In this document: positions 1 to 12,587 of the stretch, one piece after another
How the letters are laid out: every line of letters begins with the position of its first letter
Position numbering within the stretch: position 1 is the first letter of the stretch
Source: Chlorophyllum brunneum
Taxonomy: Eukaryota > Basidiomycota > Agaricomycetes > Agaricales > Agaricaceae
Direction of reading: 5' to 3'
NCBI GenBank assembly: GCA_963576785.1
Contig: OY756142.1
Coordinates: 1,612,001-1,676,000 of the forward strand
Length of the DNA stretch: 64,000 bases
The notes under the pieces: generated by a model
Databases searched by the model: none
What the model saw: only the letters and a program-made list of their open reading frames with translations
Told to the model about the DNA's origin: nothing
Translations under genes and position numbers: made by a program

Positions 1-2671
1 TCTGCAGACCAAAACGCCGACGGACGGCCTCCCACAAAGCGCGCACGCAAGGCCATCAATTGCGAGCCATGTCGAAACAGTAAACTCAAATGCGACAGGT
101 CGTCTCCAGAATCATTCTCCTTGTCGCCTGCTCACCTTGCTTGCGTACAGAAACCGACCATGCTCTTCCTGCGTACTGCGGGGTAAGTGCCCGACAGGCT
201 TCACACCGCTATCCGTGAGCTTAACGTGGCTTCAAGGTACCTCTACAATGTGTTATCAGGATGGGAGAGGCCATGAAGGAGAAGGCACCCGCGGAGACGA
301 CCATCAGTGCGTTCCCTTTCTCCACCTTTTTTGCCCTGCCCTCATTCTCCCAAAGATATACCCGCATCGACCCAGCCCAAGAGCTCTCCAGAATACGCCA
401 TTCTCTTTCACTAGTCGAAGCATATATATACCCTCACCACCGGGCATCTCTTCCTCGTCGTAGCGCAGACGCTGCGAACATGATCACACCCAAGAAGGAA
501 GTTATCGACTCGGATGCCAAAGCTTCGTCACCAGGAATTGTAGGAACACAGACCGCAGGAGGGTTTTATGCTGGGCCGACGAGTGCTGCTACACACCTAT
601 TGATGGTATGTTCCTCTCATAGGTGTCCTTATATGAACTGGACTGTTTTTCTAGGGCGAGAGCAAGGAGGTTGAGGATGCCGAGCCTCGACAGTCAAGCC
701 ATGAACACATAGAAGAATTCGGTCCTGCTGAATACGACCGTGATTTGCTTGCCATGCTGCCCTCAATAGACGTCATTGACGGTCTGATCAACTTTTACTT
801 CGAGTATTGCAACTGGATATACCGTCATATCAATCAGCCTTCCTTCACCCAGCAATGGGAGCGTTTTAAAAGTGGTAATTCCTCGGATCGCATAGTGCTC
901 GCCACCGCCTGCGCCATGATGGCGCTCGCGACACAGTATCTACCGTCCCAACATCAGCTCCTCGAAGGCTTCACGGAAACCCCAGAGGAAATTGGTGTCA
1001 AATTCTGGGAAATTTCGGGAACATCCTTACAGCGACGGCTGGCCGAATCACGATCCTACACCATCGAGGTGGTGGAGCTCCTTCTGTGCCGTGGCCATTT
1101 TCTGACAATGCACAAAAATGACAGCGAAGAAATCTGGACCATACGGGGTGAGGTGGTCGCAATTGCTATGGCAATGGGCCTCCATCGCGATCCCTCAAAG
1201 TGGAGAAAGCGCTGGGACCAACAAACGGCCGAACGGCGGCGTTGGGCGTGGTGGCATATAGTGCTATTAGAGCGGTGAGTCGTACTCTGTCTGTTTCCAT
1301 AATTGTCAGATATGCTCAGTAGTGCTAATGGTAATATACAGCTGGCAAGCTTTCATGTTCGGTAGGCCACTGGCGTTTGCATCGCATCATTTCGACACGC
1401 AGCTCCCCTCATATTGCGATCCCGCTCTCGATAAAACTGGCCGTCTCTACCTCCCCAACATCGCTCTCTTCCGCCTTGCTTTCATTCTCGGTGACATCGT
1501 TGATGATGCGCTCTCAGTGCGGCCAGTACCCTACGAAAATGTACAGGCCAACGATCGTGCTCTGACACAGTGGATGGAAAACCTTCCCTCTGAACTCGAC
1601 CTCGATGAATATCGTGTAGCGCGGAGCTTAGCCTCTCCAAATATAGCTGTGCGTCGACTCGGCGTTCAGAGCATCATCATTCGCACATCCTACTATCACA
1701 TCCGTTTCACTCTCCATCGTCCCTACGCCAGCGCCAGTGTCAACAATGTTGCCGCAACAGGAAAATCGTCCAACATTGATGCCAATAAAACGGCCCAGAG
1801 TCTCGAAATAGCTGTCAGTGCTGCGGAAAAGCTAATAACAATGGTTGGCCAGTCTCGGCCAGATTTCGTCGCAAATGTATCATTAGCTGTGCCTGCACAC
1901 ATGAACTGGGGTCCCTTCCACTGTTTCTCAGCGGCCATGTTCTTCTCGTTTCAACTGATAGCGAGCCCCGACCAACCTGGTGCAGGTCTTTTCCGCGCTA
2001 GCATACGGAAAGCCATGTCAACGCTAGAGCAGTGTAGGGGTAGTGCCGTTGCTGACAAGGCTTTTAACATCTTACAAACCCTTGCGCCCCTCTACTCCCC
2101 CGACTTCTCGCAAGAGATCTTTGAAACCCGCGACAAAACACGAACACAAATATTCAGCCACATCCGCAAATTGGCATTCCCTTATTACGATTCACGCAGC
2201 ACGAGACGAAATAATGAATCGCCAAATGGACGAGGGACCGTCGAATCACCCACAAACTCCACTTCTGTCAGTCCGCCGCTGGACTGCATCAATGGCTTGC
2301 CCTCACAAGGGTATGATACTGTTCAAGCACATGGCAGTTCTGCAATGAGGTCCCCTACAAATATGTATCCTCATGGTCAACCAGTCACTGGTCACATGCA
2401 GTCACTGGATTCATCACAAACCTCGTTGGCATCCGGTGTCATTGTACAACAACCATCGGTATCGGCTATCGACCCGACTTACCAAGGTCAGGCATATATC
2501 ATGCCTGCACAACCTGTGTACGACGCACGGGGATACAGCCAATACAACATGCACGCAGTGGATGAGACAACCTTGTGGGGCGCGGCCACCGGCTTTGGGC
2601 ATGGTGAATGGACACAAATCTTGGATGCTGCCACGTCAATGCCTAATAATCGACATATGCCGACTTCATAG
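1..2671 (+). CDS. Zn(II)2Cys6 fungal transcription factor (5' end outside window)
   Basis: Probable nuclear sequence-specific transcription regulator. The frame is open from base 1. Exons: 1-98, 151-182, 237-306, 356-605, 655-1274, 1342-2671 (800 codons including stop, all GT-AG). Six cysteines at residues 21, 24, 31, 37, 40 and 49 of the visible protein give C-x2-C-x6-C-x5-C-x2-C-x8-C, the binuclear zinc cluster; the sixth appears only when the 183-236 intron is removed, which decides that splice. Residues about 250-420 fit the fungal-specific transcription factor middle domain, with GLHRDP, a Trp/Arg-rich ERRRWAWWH stretch and then WQAFMFGRPL across the last intron. The C-terminal 250 residues are low-complexity, rich in Ser, Gln and Pro. 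The start codon lies upstream of the window. The target genes cannot be told from sequence. It converges on NUP120. Confidence 0.88.
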
Positions 2672-3181
2672 CAACGTCATTTCATATCGGTATTAGTTAG
2701 TTTGTTGTTCTATGTATCCGCGCTTGCAGTCTACAATGTTTATATATTTCGTTGCATGCTTCAGAAAAAAATTCCGGCTACCAAATGTTTTTGTGCAAAT
2801 TGTCTCACTACCCTTCATCTTATCATTTATGTTTTGGGTATTTGTATGATGTACCTATATAGGTTAAACTGTGTCCCAGGTGATCTCCCATGTGGAGCCA
2901 AACTGTAATTTTGGAAAAGAAAACAGTATACACTTTGAAAACATCAAAGCAACAAATGAGCAGTAGGTTACGGATAACAGTCACCGAGACTCTTGTGAGA
3001 GCTTTTGCAGGCGTTTCAAATGGGCATTTAGCTCTGCGCGTAGCTCTACGAGACGCGCAGGGGGTCTGGGTTGCTCAGCAGCTGCCACCGAGACCTGATC
3101 TAAGAGGTTGTATGGTAGCCACGTTGTACTCGCAGTTCGTGGTGATTTCCGTGTTAGGGTGGCCTTAACCTAGAGTACGAG
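2672..3181. other. Convergent intergenic region, no gene seen
   Basis: A 510-bp gap between the stop codons of the transcription factor (+) and NUP120 (-). It is AT-rich just after 2671 and must hold both 3' UTRs. I see no convincing ORF or RNA gene. Confidence 0.6.
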
Positions 3182-6100
3182 CTAAGTGACTCCGTTGACG
3201 GGACGATCGTGATCGCAACTGACCTCTCGCATCATTGATAATGAATATACTATTGCAAGGTCCACCCGTTCATATCGTAGGGTGGCTCGAATTAAATATT
3301 CGGGCTGGTATTTCTGTGCTTCCAGTTAGTAACCTAGTATGAAGAGTATAAGAAGCTTGGTGTACCTCCAATATTTGAATCAACCAGGGTGGTGCTGCAG
3401 AACCCTTGCCGTGTGCCAATATGGTCTCCAGCGCTGCCTTTGAGTAGCGATAATCAGTTTGTGCAGAATCGTGCCTTTCAAGTGATTGTTGAAGATAGCT
3501 CCAACCTCGCTCTGCAGGTGTCCTTGACCAAGACGAAACTTTGTCTGTGAGTAACCAATCGGCGCCGTCTTCCTGACTATTGATGAACATTGCAATGGGT
3601 TTCGACGTCAGACAAGAATAGATTTGGATTTGATGGAGAATCCTCACCCAGCTCCATCTGGGTTTCTTGTCAGACGTAGACAATGTGCCGTCAGTTGCGT
3701 AAAGGCCTCGGCCATATCGACGTCCAATGCCCGAGCTGTCGTCAACGCTTGTTCGTAAAAGTTCATATTTGCTAATCGCATAACAATTAAAGCGGGGGGG
3801 ATGATGAACTCTACACGAAATGGCGACATTAGATAATCAAGTCAGAAAACAAGACATAAACTTGCCTTGAGAGGACAAGAGATTAGGGTCCTTTTGGATA
3901 AGGTCAATTTGCGCTCGGAGTAGCGCACAATCGTACTGCATGTCCGAGAGATGTACTATCTCAGTATCATGTTTCCTAGAAGAGAATCTGTTCTCGGGAA
4001 CGTGGTTAAAGGTGATGCGTCTGCTGTGAACCTGAAAGGAGACAAGAAGACAAGAAGATTAAGGCAACTCCAGGAGTGGGATCAAGGAGCAGTTTCTCAC
4101 TGTGGAAGGGTGGGATCTGGAAATGACTATCCACGCGTTTTTACTGTCAACCAGTGACAAGGCATTGATAGCAATCATGATTGCCTCTAGCTGTGCTGGG
4201 GTTGTTTCAACAAAGGACGCCACGTCAGTGATGCTCGCCGTCAACTTTTGCGCTTGTTGATACATAACGAGGGCCCCTGAAATACAACAGGGTGAGAATG
4301 AACTTGGGTTAGTAGTGGATGAAAACCTGCCATCGCGGTAATTTCCCCTCTGAACATACCAAGTATACAATATACGTGCATATGCTGGTCGGGAATTCGC
4401 TTCAGCGTTTCGTGCCTTGAAAGAAAGGGCAGCCTCGACTTCTTTTGCGACACCGGCGAAATTAAAAGACATGAAGGTGTCAATAGCATCGTTTTCGCAC
4501 ATCTGAAAAGTCAATTGGCTGACACATTCCCGTCTTCTAAGGATGTTTTCATACAGGGATTGACAGAATGAAGGACTGAAACACTCACTGCTTCTCATGC
4601 GGGGTTGCCATCAGTGCGGCATACGCATCGTCATATCTACCGAGGTCAAGGCAGCCCTTGATGACGGTATACCATAAAGAGGAAGTGTCGACGTTAGGCG
4701 GTGCCGTTGAGATAGCCAAATAGGCGAACAATACTTCGTAGTGTACTAGCATATGGTTCTTGAACATCTCCGACGCATGAATATAGAATGCGAATGAGGA
4801 ATCAAATACTCTTGCGGAGGGCATGGCGACAAGTAGGGCTTCACGATCTTCCTGCGATGGTGCACAGTCTGGGTCTGGGTAATGAATTTCAGAGCGCGCG
4901 AAAAGGCCACTGCGAAGAGATCTCACCAAAACTTGAGGCAAGCTTCTCCAGCAACTCAGCTGAATCGGCTGGTCTGCCAAGTTGTAGCCAGACCGAAGCA
5001 AGCACAAAAACGGCGCCAGGAGTACGGGGTAGCCAAGCTAATAAATCCCTAGCAACGTTGTGAAGACCGAGTAGCCGGACCTTCTCGCAAAGGAGAACTT
5101 CATGCTGAGTGGTGTTGGATGGTGATATTGATCGTAGAAGGCCGGTTGAATCCAAGAAATGGTGTGCTGCTCCAGGTAGGTGGGTTCTTGTTTCAACTTG
5201 GGACAAGAGTAAGTGAACGAGGGAGTATCTAGTTGCAAGCACCGAATCATCATTCGAGAAGTTCATGTTGCGCATCCGAAAAATCACATCCTCTGACTCT
5301 GCTCGCTCTATTGAATGACCCTCCTGCCTGTTAGATGGCCTCGCTGGTTGATTTGAAATATGGCGTAACATCGATATGCCACGGAAAACAGCGAAGACCT
5401 CTGCCAAGAGCGATGGATCCCAGGTAGAAAGGTCGTCGGCGATGAAAAAGAGCAAGGTCATCAACGATAAGCACAGGTCATAACGAGCGCTAATTGTGGT
5501 GACGATATACGCTACCGTTAGACCCGTCGACAACTCGGAAAGATTTTCCGTGGTCGACAGAGTAGTTGCGTCATCTTCTTCCCGTTTGATTTCGTCATCA
5601 AAACCACCGATGACGTCGAGAGCGGTTTGAACTGCTGAATCTAAATCACCCACACTCTGCAGACGCCCAGCAAACCACTCAGACGATCCTTCAGCCAAAG
5701 TGTTCCTAAATCCTACCCGCCTCGCCTGATCTTGGAGGATATCGGGGAAGTCAAACGCAATTTCCTGGTGCAAGATATCCACTACACGATCTTGCACCAT
5801 TGACATCGCTTGGGGCCCTATTTCTGACCGTAGCTTCCACATAATAGCTAAGAGGTCATATTGTGGGTCAAGTCCGATAGCGTTTCGAAGCGAAAGCCGT
5901 TGAAGTTGAATGGGTAGATCCTCGTTGACGAGAAGACCAATTCGTTCTCTTTCCACAATGACAACACCATCCTGATCCTTGATTCCGAGGGCCAAAGGCC
6001 ATCGCGCACTGCGCTCAATTTCACGGCAGCGTGCTATAAAACCCTCCCAGTCACGTTTCAGAGCAATCCAATAAGCCGCGTGTTGCGCAGCACCTGTTTG

Positions 6101-7582
6101 AGGGTCCCTGTTGAGGTTAACTGTACATCCGACGATGCCGGCTATTTGCTCTTCAACAGTCGCATATACCGTCGTTAATTGAGGCGGCGGAGCAGAAGGG
6201 AGAGAAAGGTAAGCATCCGTGTATTGGTCAATGGCGGTTCTGAGAGTCAAAGAAGAGAAGACACCAGGTCTCATCAGAGCCTCAAGATATTTTTCAGTTA
6301 AGGACCCTGGAGTTAGGAGCTGCTCTTCCATGTGCGCGGGTGTTAGTTCTGGCTCGTTGACGTAGGAAGCGACCCGCCAACTTGGCTGGAACTCTTCGTT
6401 CTCCCCTTCACCCAGCTGGAGCTCGGCCAGTTCGACTGTTGATCTTCCCTGCCTCTCCCATAGGGTATACAAGACGTTCTCGTGAACAATGAAGTCCTGT
6501 AAGTAGGAGTGGACTGTGTGTTTGGAGCAGTCGAAAGTGGCGACGTCATGTAAGTAATCGCCATAGGTGTCGAATAATCTGAAGACACCACCAAATGTGG
6601 CGGAAACAGTAGGAATGAAGGCCACCACATATACTCTTTCGTTGAGCGAAAAGACTTTGAGGAGTGACTGTGGCGAAGGATCGAGTAATGGCTGTTTGGC
6701 ACCATTACTGGACCCGGGTGATGGCGAAATCTGACTTCCGTACAAACTAAGATTTTTGCTTGAAACACAGCCAACTTTGGCTTTCCACAATCGCAAAGTA
6801 CGGTCCCGCGACAGTGTCCACACATGACCAAGGTCGGTTGGCCAGGGATGACTCGCCATGGCTATGATGTCGTCACTGCGAGGCAGTCCAGATTGCAATG
6901 GTAGGTAAGAGGTCAATGAGGAAAGGAATGAACCGTGATGGAAAATCGTTTCCACCCACTCGTCTGTGGGTCAAGTTATAATCAGGGACACAACATAAGG
7001 CTTGCTGTACTCACCCGCTTTCTCGTCACCCCTTATTGAACTAGTTTCGAGACGGAGGATCGAAGCATATGGTAACGCTATTGTGGCCGAATGCGCTCCT
7101 TCAAAATGGACCAAGGGTTTCTCATTTTCGGGAAAATTGACGATGTGATACTCCCTTGGCCAGGCAATATCACTTTGATTTTGCCACAAGTTGCGCCCAT
7201 CTACACAGACCACCAGACGGTACAGCGACCCAGCGGTTGTGACTGCGAGGATATGCAACGCCTCAGAATCTGCCGAGAAGAGACCAAGACCTGGTAGGAC
7301 TGTGGCTGGGAAGACAAAGCGGATCGGCGTGACCTGATATGATAGAGAAAGGAGCTCTGCAATAATTCCACCGTGAAGGAGTCGCAAAGCTATGGTTCCA
7401 TGGGCAGAGGAGGTGAGGACTGTCGAGAAAGTCGCGTGTTCTGGATGAACATCGGAGTCCGACGGGTTTGGTGGCAAGGGAAGTTGGTGACGGGAGGTTC
7501 GAATCGGAAGAGATGTTGGCTGTTGTGAATAGAGAGGAGAGAGGGGGGTTGAGACCAGAAAGCCCTCTTCAATGCCTGCCAT
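3182..7582 (-). CDS. NUP120: Nucleoporin Nup120/Nup160, scaffold subunit of the nuclear pore Y complex
   Basis: Structural nucleoporin of the Nup84/Nup107-160 outer-ring complex at the nuclear envelope. Exons, read on the minus strand: 7582-7015, 6963-4927, 4874-4589, 4536-4331, 4276-4101, 4031-3866, 3810-3648, 3576-3366, 3313-3182. They sum to 1315 codons including stop, normal for the family. The N-terminal part carries family hallmarks: HGTIALRLLHGGII near residue 60, a GSLYRLVV strand, and the blade VWTLSRDRTLRLW at 237-249. The rest is a helical solenoid ending in the conserved YARILYTWYVQRGNYRD and EYLIRATLRYER segments. I chose the start at 7582 (context GCCATGGC) because family similarity begins just after it; in-frame ATGs further upstream are possible. 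Two introns appear to use GC donors (see findings). The final exon could have one more small intron. Confidence 0.9.
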
Positions 7583-10048
7583 GGCCTTGGACGAGACCGA
7601 ACAGTCCCACTCGACACAGACGCGTCGATCAAACTCCCACGCGCTTCCTCTGATCCCTTTGTCCACCGCACCCGGCATTTTCGACCTAACCCATAGCCGC
7701 TGTTCGTGCCCCCGTTTCATAACCAGACACCGATGAAAGTCATCCACTTCGAGGCGGCCTTGGTCTTTCACGCTGCGATCTGGCGATTTCTCCAAGCTAC
7801 TGTCTTCACATCGCCGTCTTCGTGGTTCACTCCACCAGTGTCAGGCAACCAAGTGGGCTCACTTAGTATATTAAACATGCCATCTACCTATATCAGAGAT
7901 AGTCTATCCTTCACTCGCTGGCTCTCCAAGCAGCTCCTCCGAGGGCGAGCTGAGGCTCTGGGCATACCGCTCTAACTATGCTCCAAACAAAGGCTCTTGT
8001 AACCTCGGTGTTCCTTGTGTTATTTCGTCTCTTCATTGAACATCACAGGGCTGCTATCTTGCCCCCGGAACAGATCACCTCTGCATTCACGTTCCACGTT
8101 TAATCTCCACGGACGCACTGGTCCCAACAGATATTTCCGTCATGAGAAGGACACCGACCGAAGTTCTGAATATCCTTGACCACATTTCTGCTCCTACACA
8201 TCCATCAACGGATTTTGCAGAATAATTCATCTGACAGATGGTCGATCTGAAAGAACATCATCGAAGATTTTGTTTGCCTGGTGGCTGCAGCATGGCTTCT
8301 TGGTTTGGACCTTTGAGTCCAGCTGGCTGACGCTGATAATTCCGCTGATCACTCATTCAGTTCCTTTGGGCGGAATATCTGATCAAATCACTGGCCTTGC
8401 TTCTTTGTCTCCTGCAGTTCTCTGGATGATGAATACATTATCTGTCAGCACGAACTTCACGGTTTGTTCTAAGCTTTCTTGGGGTCGTGATAGAACTGCT
8501 CCTGACAGGAGTCTACCCGGGATGGTCGACAAGTGGGATAGGAACGGAGGTAGACGGCAAGCCCCTCCCACCTGACACTGTCATCAAATAATATAATATG
8601 GAACCTCAAGCTGTTGCTTATCACCATAGTGGCCACAAGCGATCTCTCCCAAATCATCCTCGATCCATCACGTTCCTTTGGACAATGAGGTATTGGCCAG
8701 CGCAAGCTAAAACGGAGAATGAGGATGTGGCCACTGGAGACACTCGTGCATGCGCTGGTTGCCTATTCTGATTTGCGTACTCAGATCGAACGGGGGGCGT
8801 ATATTCACGGAGTTTGGATCAGTACATGCACTTGGGGGAGTGCATTGTGTCAACTCCCAAATGCATCAAGATCATAGAACTTCTTATGGTGAGCTGGGCC
8901 CAGCAACTCTTCTCCTGTCACGAAGAGAAGCCACCCCAACATCGTGTTCATGTCCATCCTTTCATTTGAACACACCTCGACCCTATCTTGCTTGAAACGG
9001 CCTTCGTTTTCTCTTCAAGCCTAACTTTACCAGGTCATGAACATTCACCGTCTCCGGGATTCACGCAACAGGCAAGAGCTACCAGTTGGCAAGAACCCTT
9101 TGATTACTAAAATGCACTTGATACCAGAAACTTGTGCGGAAGGTGATTTTCCCATATCCTCTTTTTGACCTATTGGCCACTGACCACTCAACTATATGGA
9201 ACGACTGGCCTCTCAAGCTATGCGGCGTGCCCGTATCACTCTTCAGAAGTTCTGGAATTAAAGCTGGCTCGGTGCTTGATAAATTGGCTGTCAGCCTTAA
9301 GCGATCCGAATGCTTTAGAATCAATCTCCGGATCACGATCTGGCTCGCCATCGAACGTCCGCTCACACGAGTTTTTTTTTTTTTTTTTCATTCGAGTTGT
9401 CACCACCACTGGCACCTCCCCCAGACGATACTACAAGCGCCGACGTACGATGCAATTATAGGTCCCCCAAAATAGGACCCGTCGATCGAAGATGCCTCGA
9501 AGGACCCGCGAGTAAATCACCTATTAAGCGAGTGATTGCCTGTTGGGCCTTTTTCCTGCTCTGGCTTCCTCTTCATTGGGGAGTCTAGACGCGCAGTACG
9601 AACATGTACTTTGAACCCTATACATCATGCAATGGTGGCGGGTTTAGACGCTACGCTTGTCAACCGATGATAAGCCAACCTTCGTGGAGTGTGTTCCGTT
9701 CATAGCGAAGGGAATGAACTCCATATGTCGGTTACAAGCCTAATATATGTACGATCCTGACCAGGCCTGACTGATGGCCCGAGCAAAGGTCGCTCCTGGT
9801 TCGGACACGCAGAACGGTACAGTCAAAGACATCTGAGCGGCATGTAATCCTCGTTGTTCTCTAAGAACATATATATGCAGACAATCTAGTAACTCATTCC
9901 TCGTACTTCCCCACTACTCACCTGCTTTACTTCTTTGACAAGGACCTACACCTCTCCCGCGTATTTACGTCCCCAAGGTAAACATCGAATTCTCTTGTGG
10001 ATATTACTCGTGCACTGAGCTTCTGGTCATTTAGTTATCATAATCATC
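7583..10048. other. Long divergent intergenic region without a recognisable gene
   Basis: Almost 2.5 kb between the start codons of NUP120 (-) and the small gene at 10049 (+). Only short unsupported ORFs are present in either strand. It contains a T-run near 9371-9386 and a TATATATG element near 9870, about 180 bp upstream of the 10049 start, which could be the core promoter of that gene. It could hide a short multi-exon gene or a non-coding RNA; I cannot support either. Confidence 0.5.
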
Positions 10049-10817
10049 ATGGCAGATATGGAGCGTTTCGGAGCCATCCTTTTTCCTTCTGACGGTACTA
10101 CCATTGCTGTGCTTTAAAACCCACCCCTGGTTTAACTCCTCCACCCACAGGCCGTCCCCCGACCGTTGTCACTCTTATGACGAGGTGAGGATCAATTATC
10201 GACTAGAAGTCATGAATAGGCGCTGATATTATTGTATATCCTACAGTCCGGTTCCTTATGCCCCTCACCAGGGCACCTACGGAAATTCAACGTCCCGGAT
10301 TCCTCATCCCGAGGTTTACATGGATTATGTACGGTCCCCGTTCCTGGTACTAAATTACCTCGCTGATACTGAACTGACTTTTAGATCGCCGAAAAGTATG
10401 GGCCTCGTGCATGGAAATGCCAGGTGCATCACATTTCCGCCCTAATTATCCAATTTTTACGTGACTCACACCTGATTGTGTGTTGCATAGCTCATCGAAT
10501 CACTTGACGGCATGAACAAAAAATTCCTCAGTCCCTACGTCGTGTTTTATCCTACAGTCTCTCGGGACGGTATGCCTTTCCCCATCAACAAATGTATTCG
10601 TGATCTGCAAGGCTCCGCATTTCGGGAAGAGATGGCGTGGCGGGGGAATATCGTTGTTGGCAAGTATACGGGAGATCCATTCCAAAACTTAATCAATGCT
10701 TCTATGGCCGACTACCCTATCGTCAAGAACTACTTCATGACACATGGCTGTGTTTCGGACGCGTCGTGCTCACCGGCACCTTTTGATGCCGTCAGTTTCA
10801 ACAACCCTCTCCAGTAA
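10049..10817 (+). CDS. Small conserved-looking protein of unknown function, five exons
   Basis: Exons 10049-10094, 10151-10184, 10247-10328, 10385-10423 and 10491-10817 join with clean GT-AG borders into 176 codons including stop. The ATG has A at -3 and G at +4. The protein opens with MADMERFGAILFPSDG and has no signal peptide, membrane segment or motif I recognise. It holds a YMDYIAEKYGPRAWKCQ segment, several aromatic residues, and Cys residues near the C-terminus. I do not recognise the family. Five short exons with consistent phase argue strongly that it is a real gene; I would guess a fungal-lineage protein. It converges on the cytochrome b5-like gene, whose stop is 170 bp away. Confidence 0.72.
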
Positions 10818-10989
10818 AAACCAACGCCTGGGCCAAAAGCTTCCGTATGTTCAGGTCCGTTGCAGCCGACTTCGAGGACTCGCGCATTGATACGTGCAGT
10901 AACATTCATACCGTAGATTGCAGCATTTACATCATCAGGACTTTATATGTGTTCATGTCTACAACATCGTATCCGAATATATATTTAAA

Positions 10990-12135
10990 TCATAGCTCCT
11001 CGTGTTCGTCCTCCTGAGTCGTTTGAGCGGCGGTAGTGGCAGCTTCTTCCCTTTCTGCGCGTTCTTGACGTTGCTTCTCAGCCTTCTTCGGATTACAATG
11101 TTCGAGCACCGGACTCGAGGGATCGATTGGCTTGTGGGAGACGCGCCCGACCTTGAGATAATCTTTATGCTCTCTATAGAACTTCTTCCAATGTTCGATG
11201 CTCTGGACGGGATGCCGTCAGAATCAGACCTAATCAGGGAAAGCGGTTATTGGATTTACCTTCAACTCAGTCTCTGTCAGGCCGCGAAGATCATGGGTCC
11301 TGTGATCCTTGAAACAGCCTGTGGCGAAGGCCCTGGCCGCATCAACACCAGCGCTAGAATAATGTGGGTGGATTGAGGCGCAGGGACCAGGGAAAAAAGG
11401 AATAGTAAACGTACAGGATGTGATATGATCCACCCGGTTGGTACGCATGGCCCTTCGTCACGTCGTAGACATCTCCGTCAATCTATAAAGAGGGTCTCAA
11501 TACGTGAGGTAGTCATCATGAAGTCATTGACCCACAGCAAGATAAATCGGTTTGTCTGGATCATTACCATCGAACTGGGCCAACATGCGTTCGGAGAACA
11601 ACCGCTCGTTTTTCTTTACAATGTGTTAAAGAAGCTGTGAGAGATGAGATAAGCAATGACGAACCGGTAAATAAGTCTTTAGTTGCAACCATTTGCTCTC
11701 ATGTTCCCAAAGGAAGCTCCCCGTGATGAACTTGCCGGCGAGAGTAATAATCAGGACCAAGTAGATGATGAACTTGATCAACCCCAGGAGTCCGACATCT
11801 TCCACAGCAGTTGGGTCAGGTTCCAAGGCCCCAACTTTCTCTCCTCGAGCAATCTTCTCATCACGTTTTTGCTTCTTCTTCAACCACTCAGCATGCAGCG
11901 CCTCCTGTTTCTGGCGGTAATCACTGTAACTGAGGCAATGTTCATGTCATTGACATCTCTGCACAAAAGGTGAGGTGAGGGTTTAGACGTACGCCAGGAA
12001 GGGTCGGTTAGCAGGTTTTGTGGAGACCATTCGGTTAGGAATGGTGGGATCTTTGACTTTAGGGTTTGAGGGGCTGTCGGCTTCGACGAACGGTGGCATT
12101 GCTTCACCACCAGCCATCTCTTTAAGCCAGGACAT
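10990..12135 (-). CDS. Membrane-anchored cytochrome b5-like heme/steroid-binding (MAPR-type) protein
   Basis: Exons on minus: 12135-11993, 11923-11665, 11613-11536, 11482-11415, 11353-11260, 11202-10990; 285 codons including stop. A basic helical stretch (about 50-77) precedes one hydrophobic segment at about 92-111 (LLGLIKFIIYLVLIITLAG). After it, residues about 144-205 match the cytochrome b5-like heme/steroid-binding domain of the Dap1/PGRMC/neuferricin group: LAQFDGNDPDKPIYLAI, DGDVYDVTKG, PGGSYHILAGVDAARAFATG. The C-terminus is charged and ends EDEHEEL. By family it probably binds heme at an internal membrane, perhaps the ER, and supports P450 or sterol metabolism; that role is inferred. 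The first in-frame ATG is used, although its context is weak and one 18 bp downstream is better. Confidence 0.85.
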
Positions 12136-12587
12136 GAGGCCGACGGAAATTAAGGATGGTTGTGCGGTCGACTGGGGACTGTCACGTGAAAATCTCAGGG
12201 GCAACGACACATGCAAAAAAGGTATTATTAGGTAATCAGCACAGGCCTGAAGCGTATTGTAGGTAGTGATTGCATTACAAAAAGGAAAGAGGAAATCTTC
12301 CTTTCACAAGAGACAGAAAGGTTCAAGGGGATAATGCGTTGAGGGTAAAAATGCACAACTAACTGAAGCTACAAAGTATCAGACAAAACAATCCAGCCTT
12401 GCTGAGACAAGATGCAATCCACGATGAACTGCCATCAGAACGGAACTTGAATGATTAAAGAGAAGTGGAAAAATTATATAAAGAAAAGTATCCGACGAAA
12501 AAAAAAAGATGTGCATGGAGATGAAGGGAAACCCGCGATATCGAGAATTGCATAACGGAATCGTAACTGGGAAAGTCCGTTGCCATT

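Noticed and set aside
6971..7795. NUP120 start at 7795
   Set aside because: The codon there is TTG. The first ATG close to family similarity with a strong context is at 7582.
8270..8705. Overlapping plus and minus ORFs upstream of NUP120
   Set aside because: Both strands are open over the same bases without family similarity; probably chance.
9134..9475. ORFs around a T-run at 9371-9386
   Set aside because: They code through homopolymers, have no domain and no splice partners. The T-run lacks LINE 3' sequence beside it, so I did not call a retro-insertion either.
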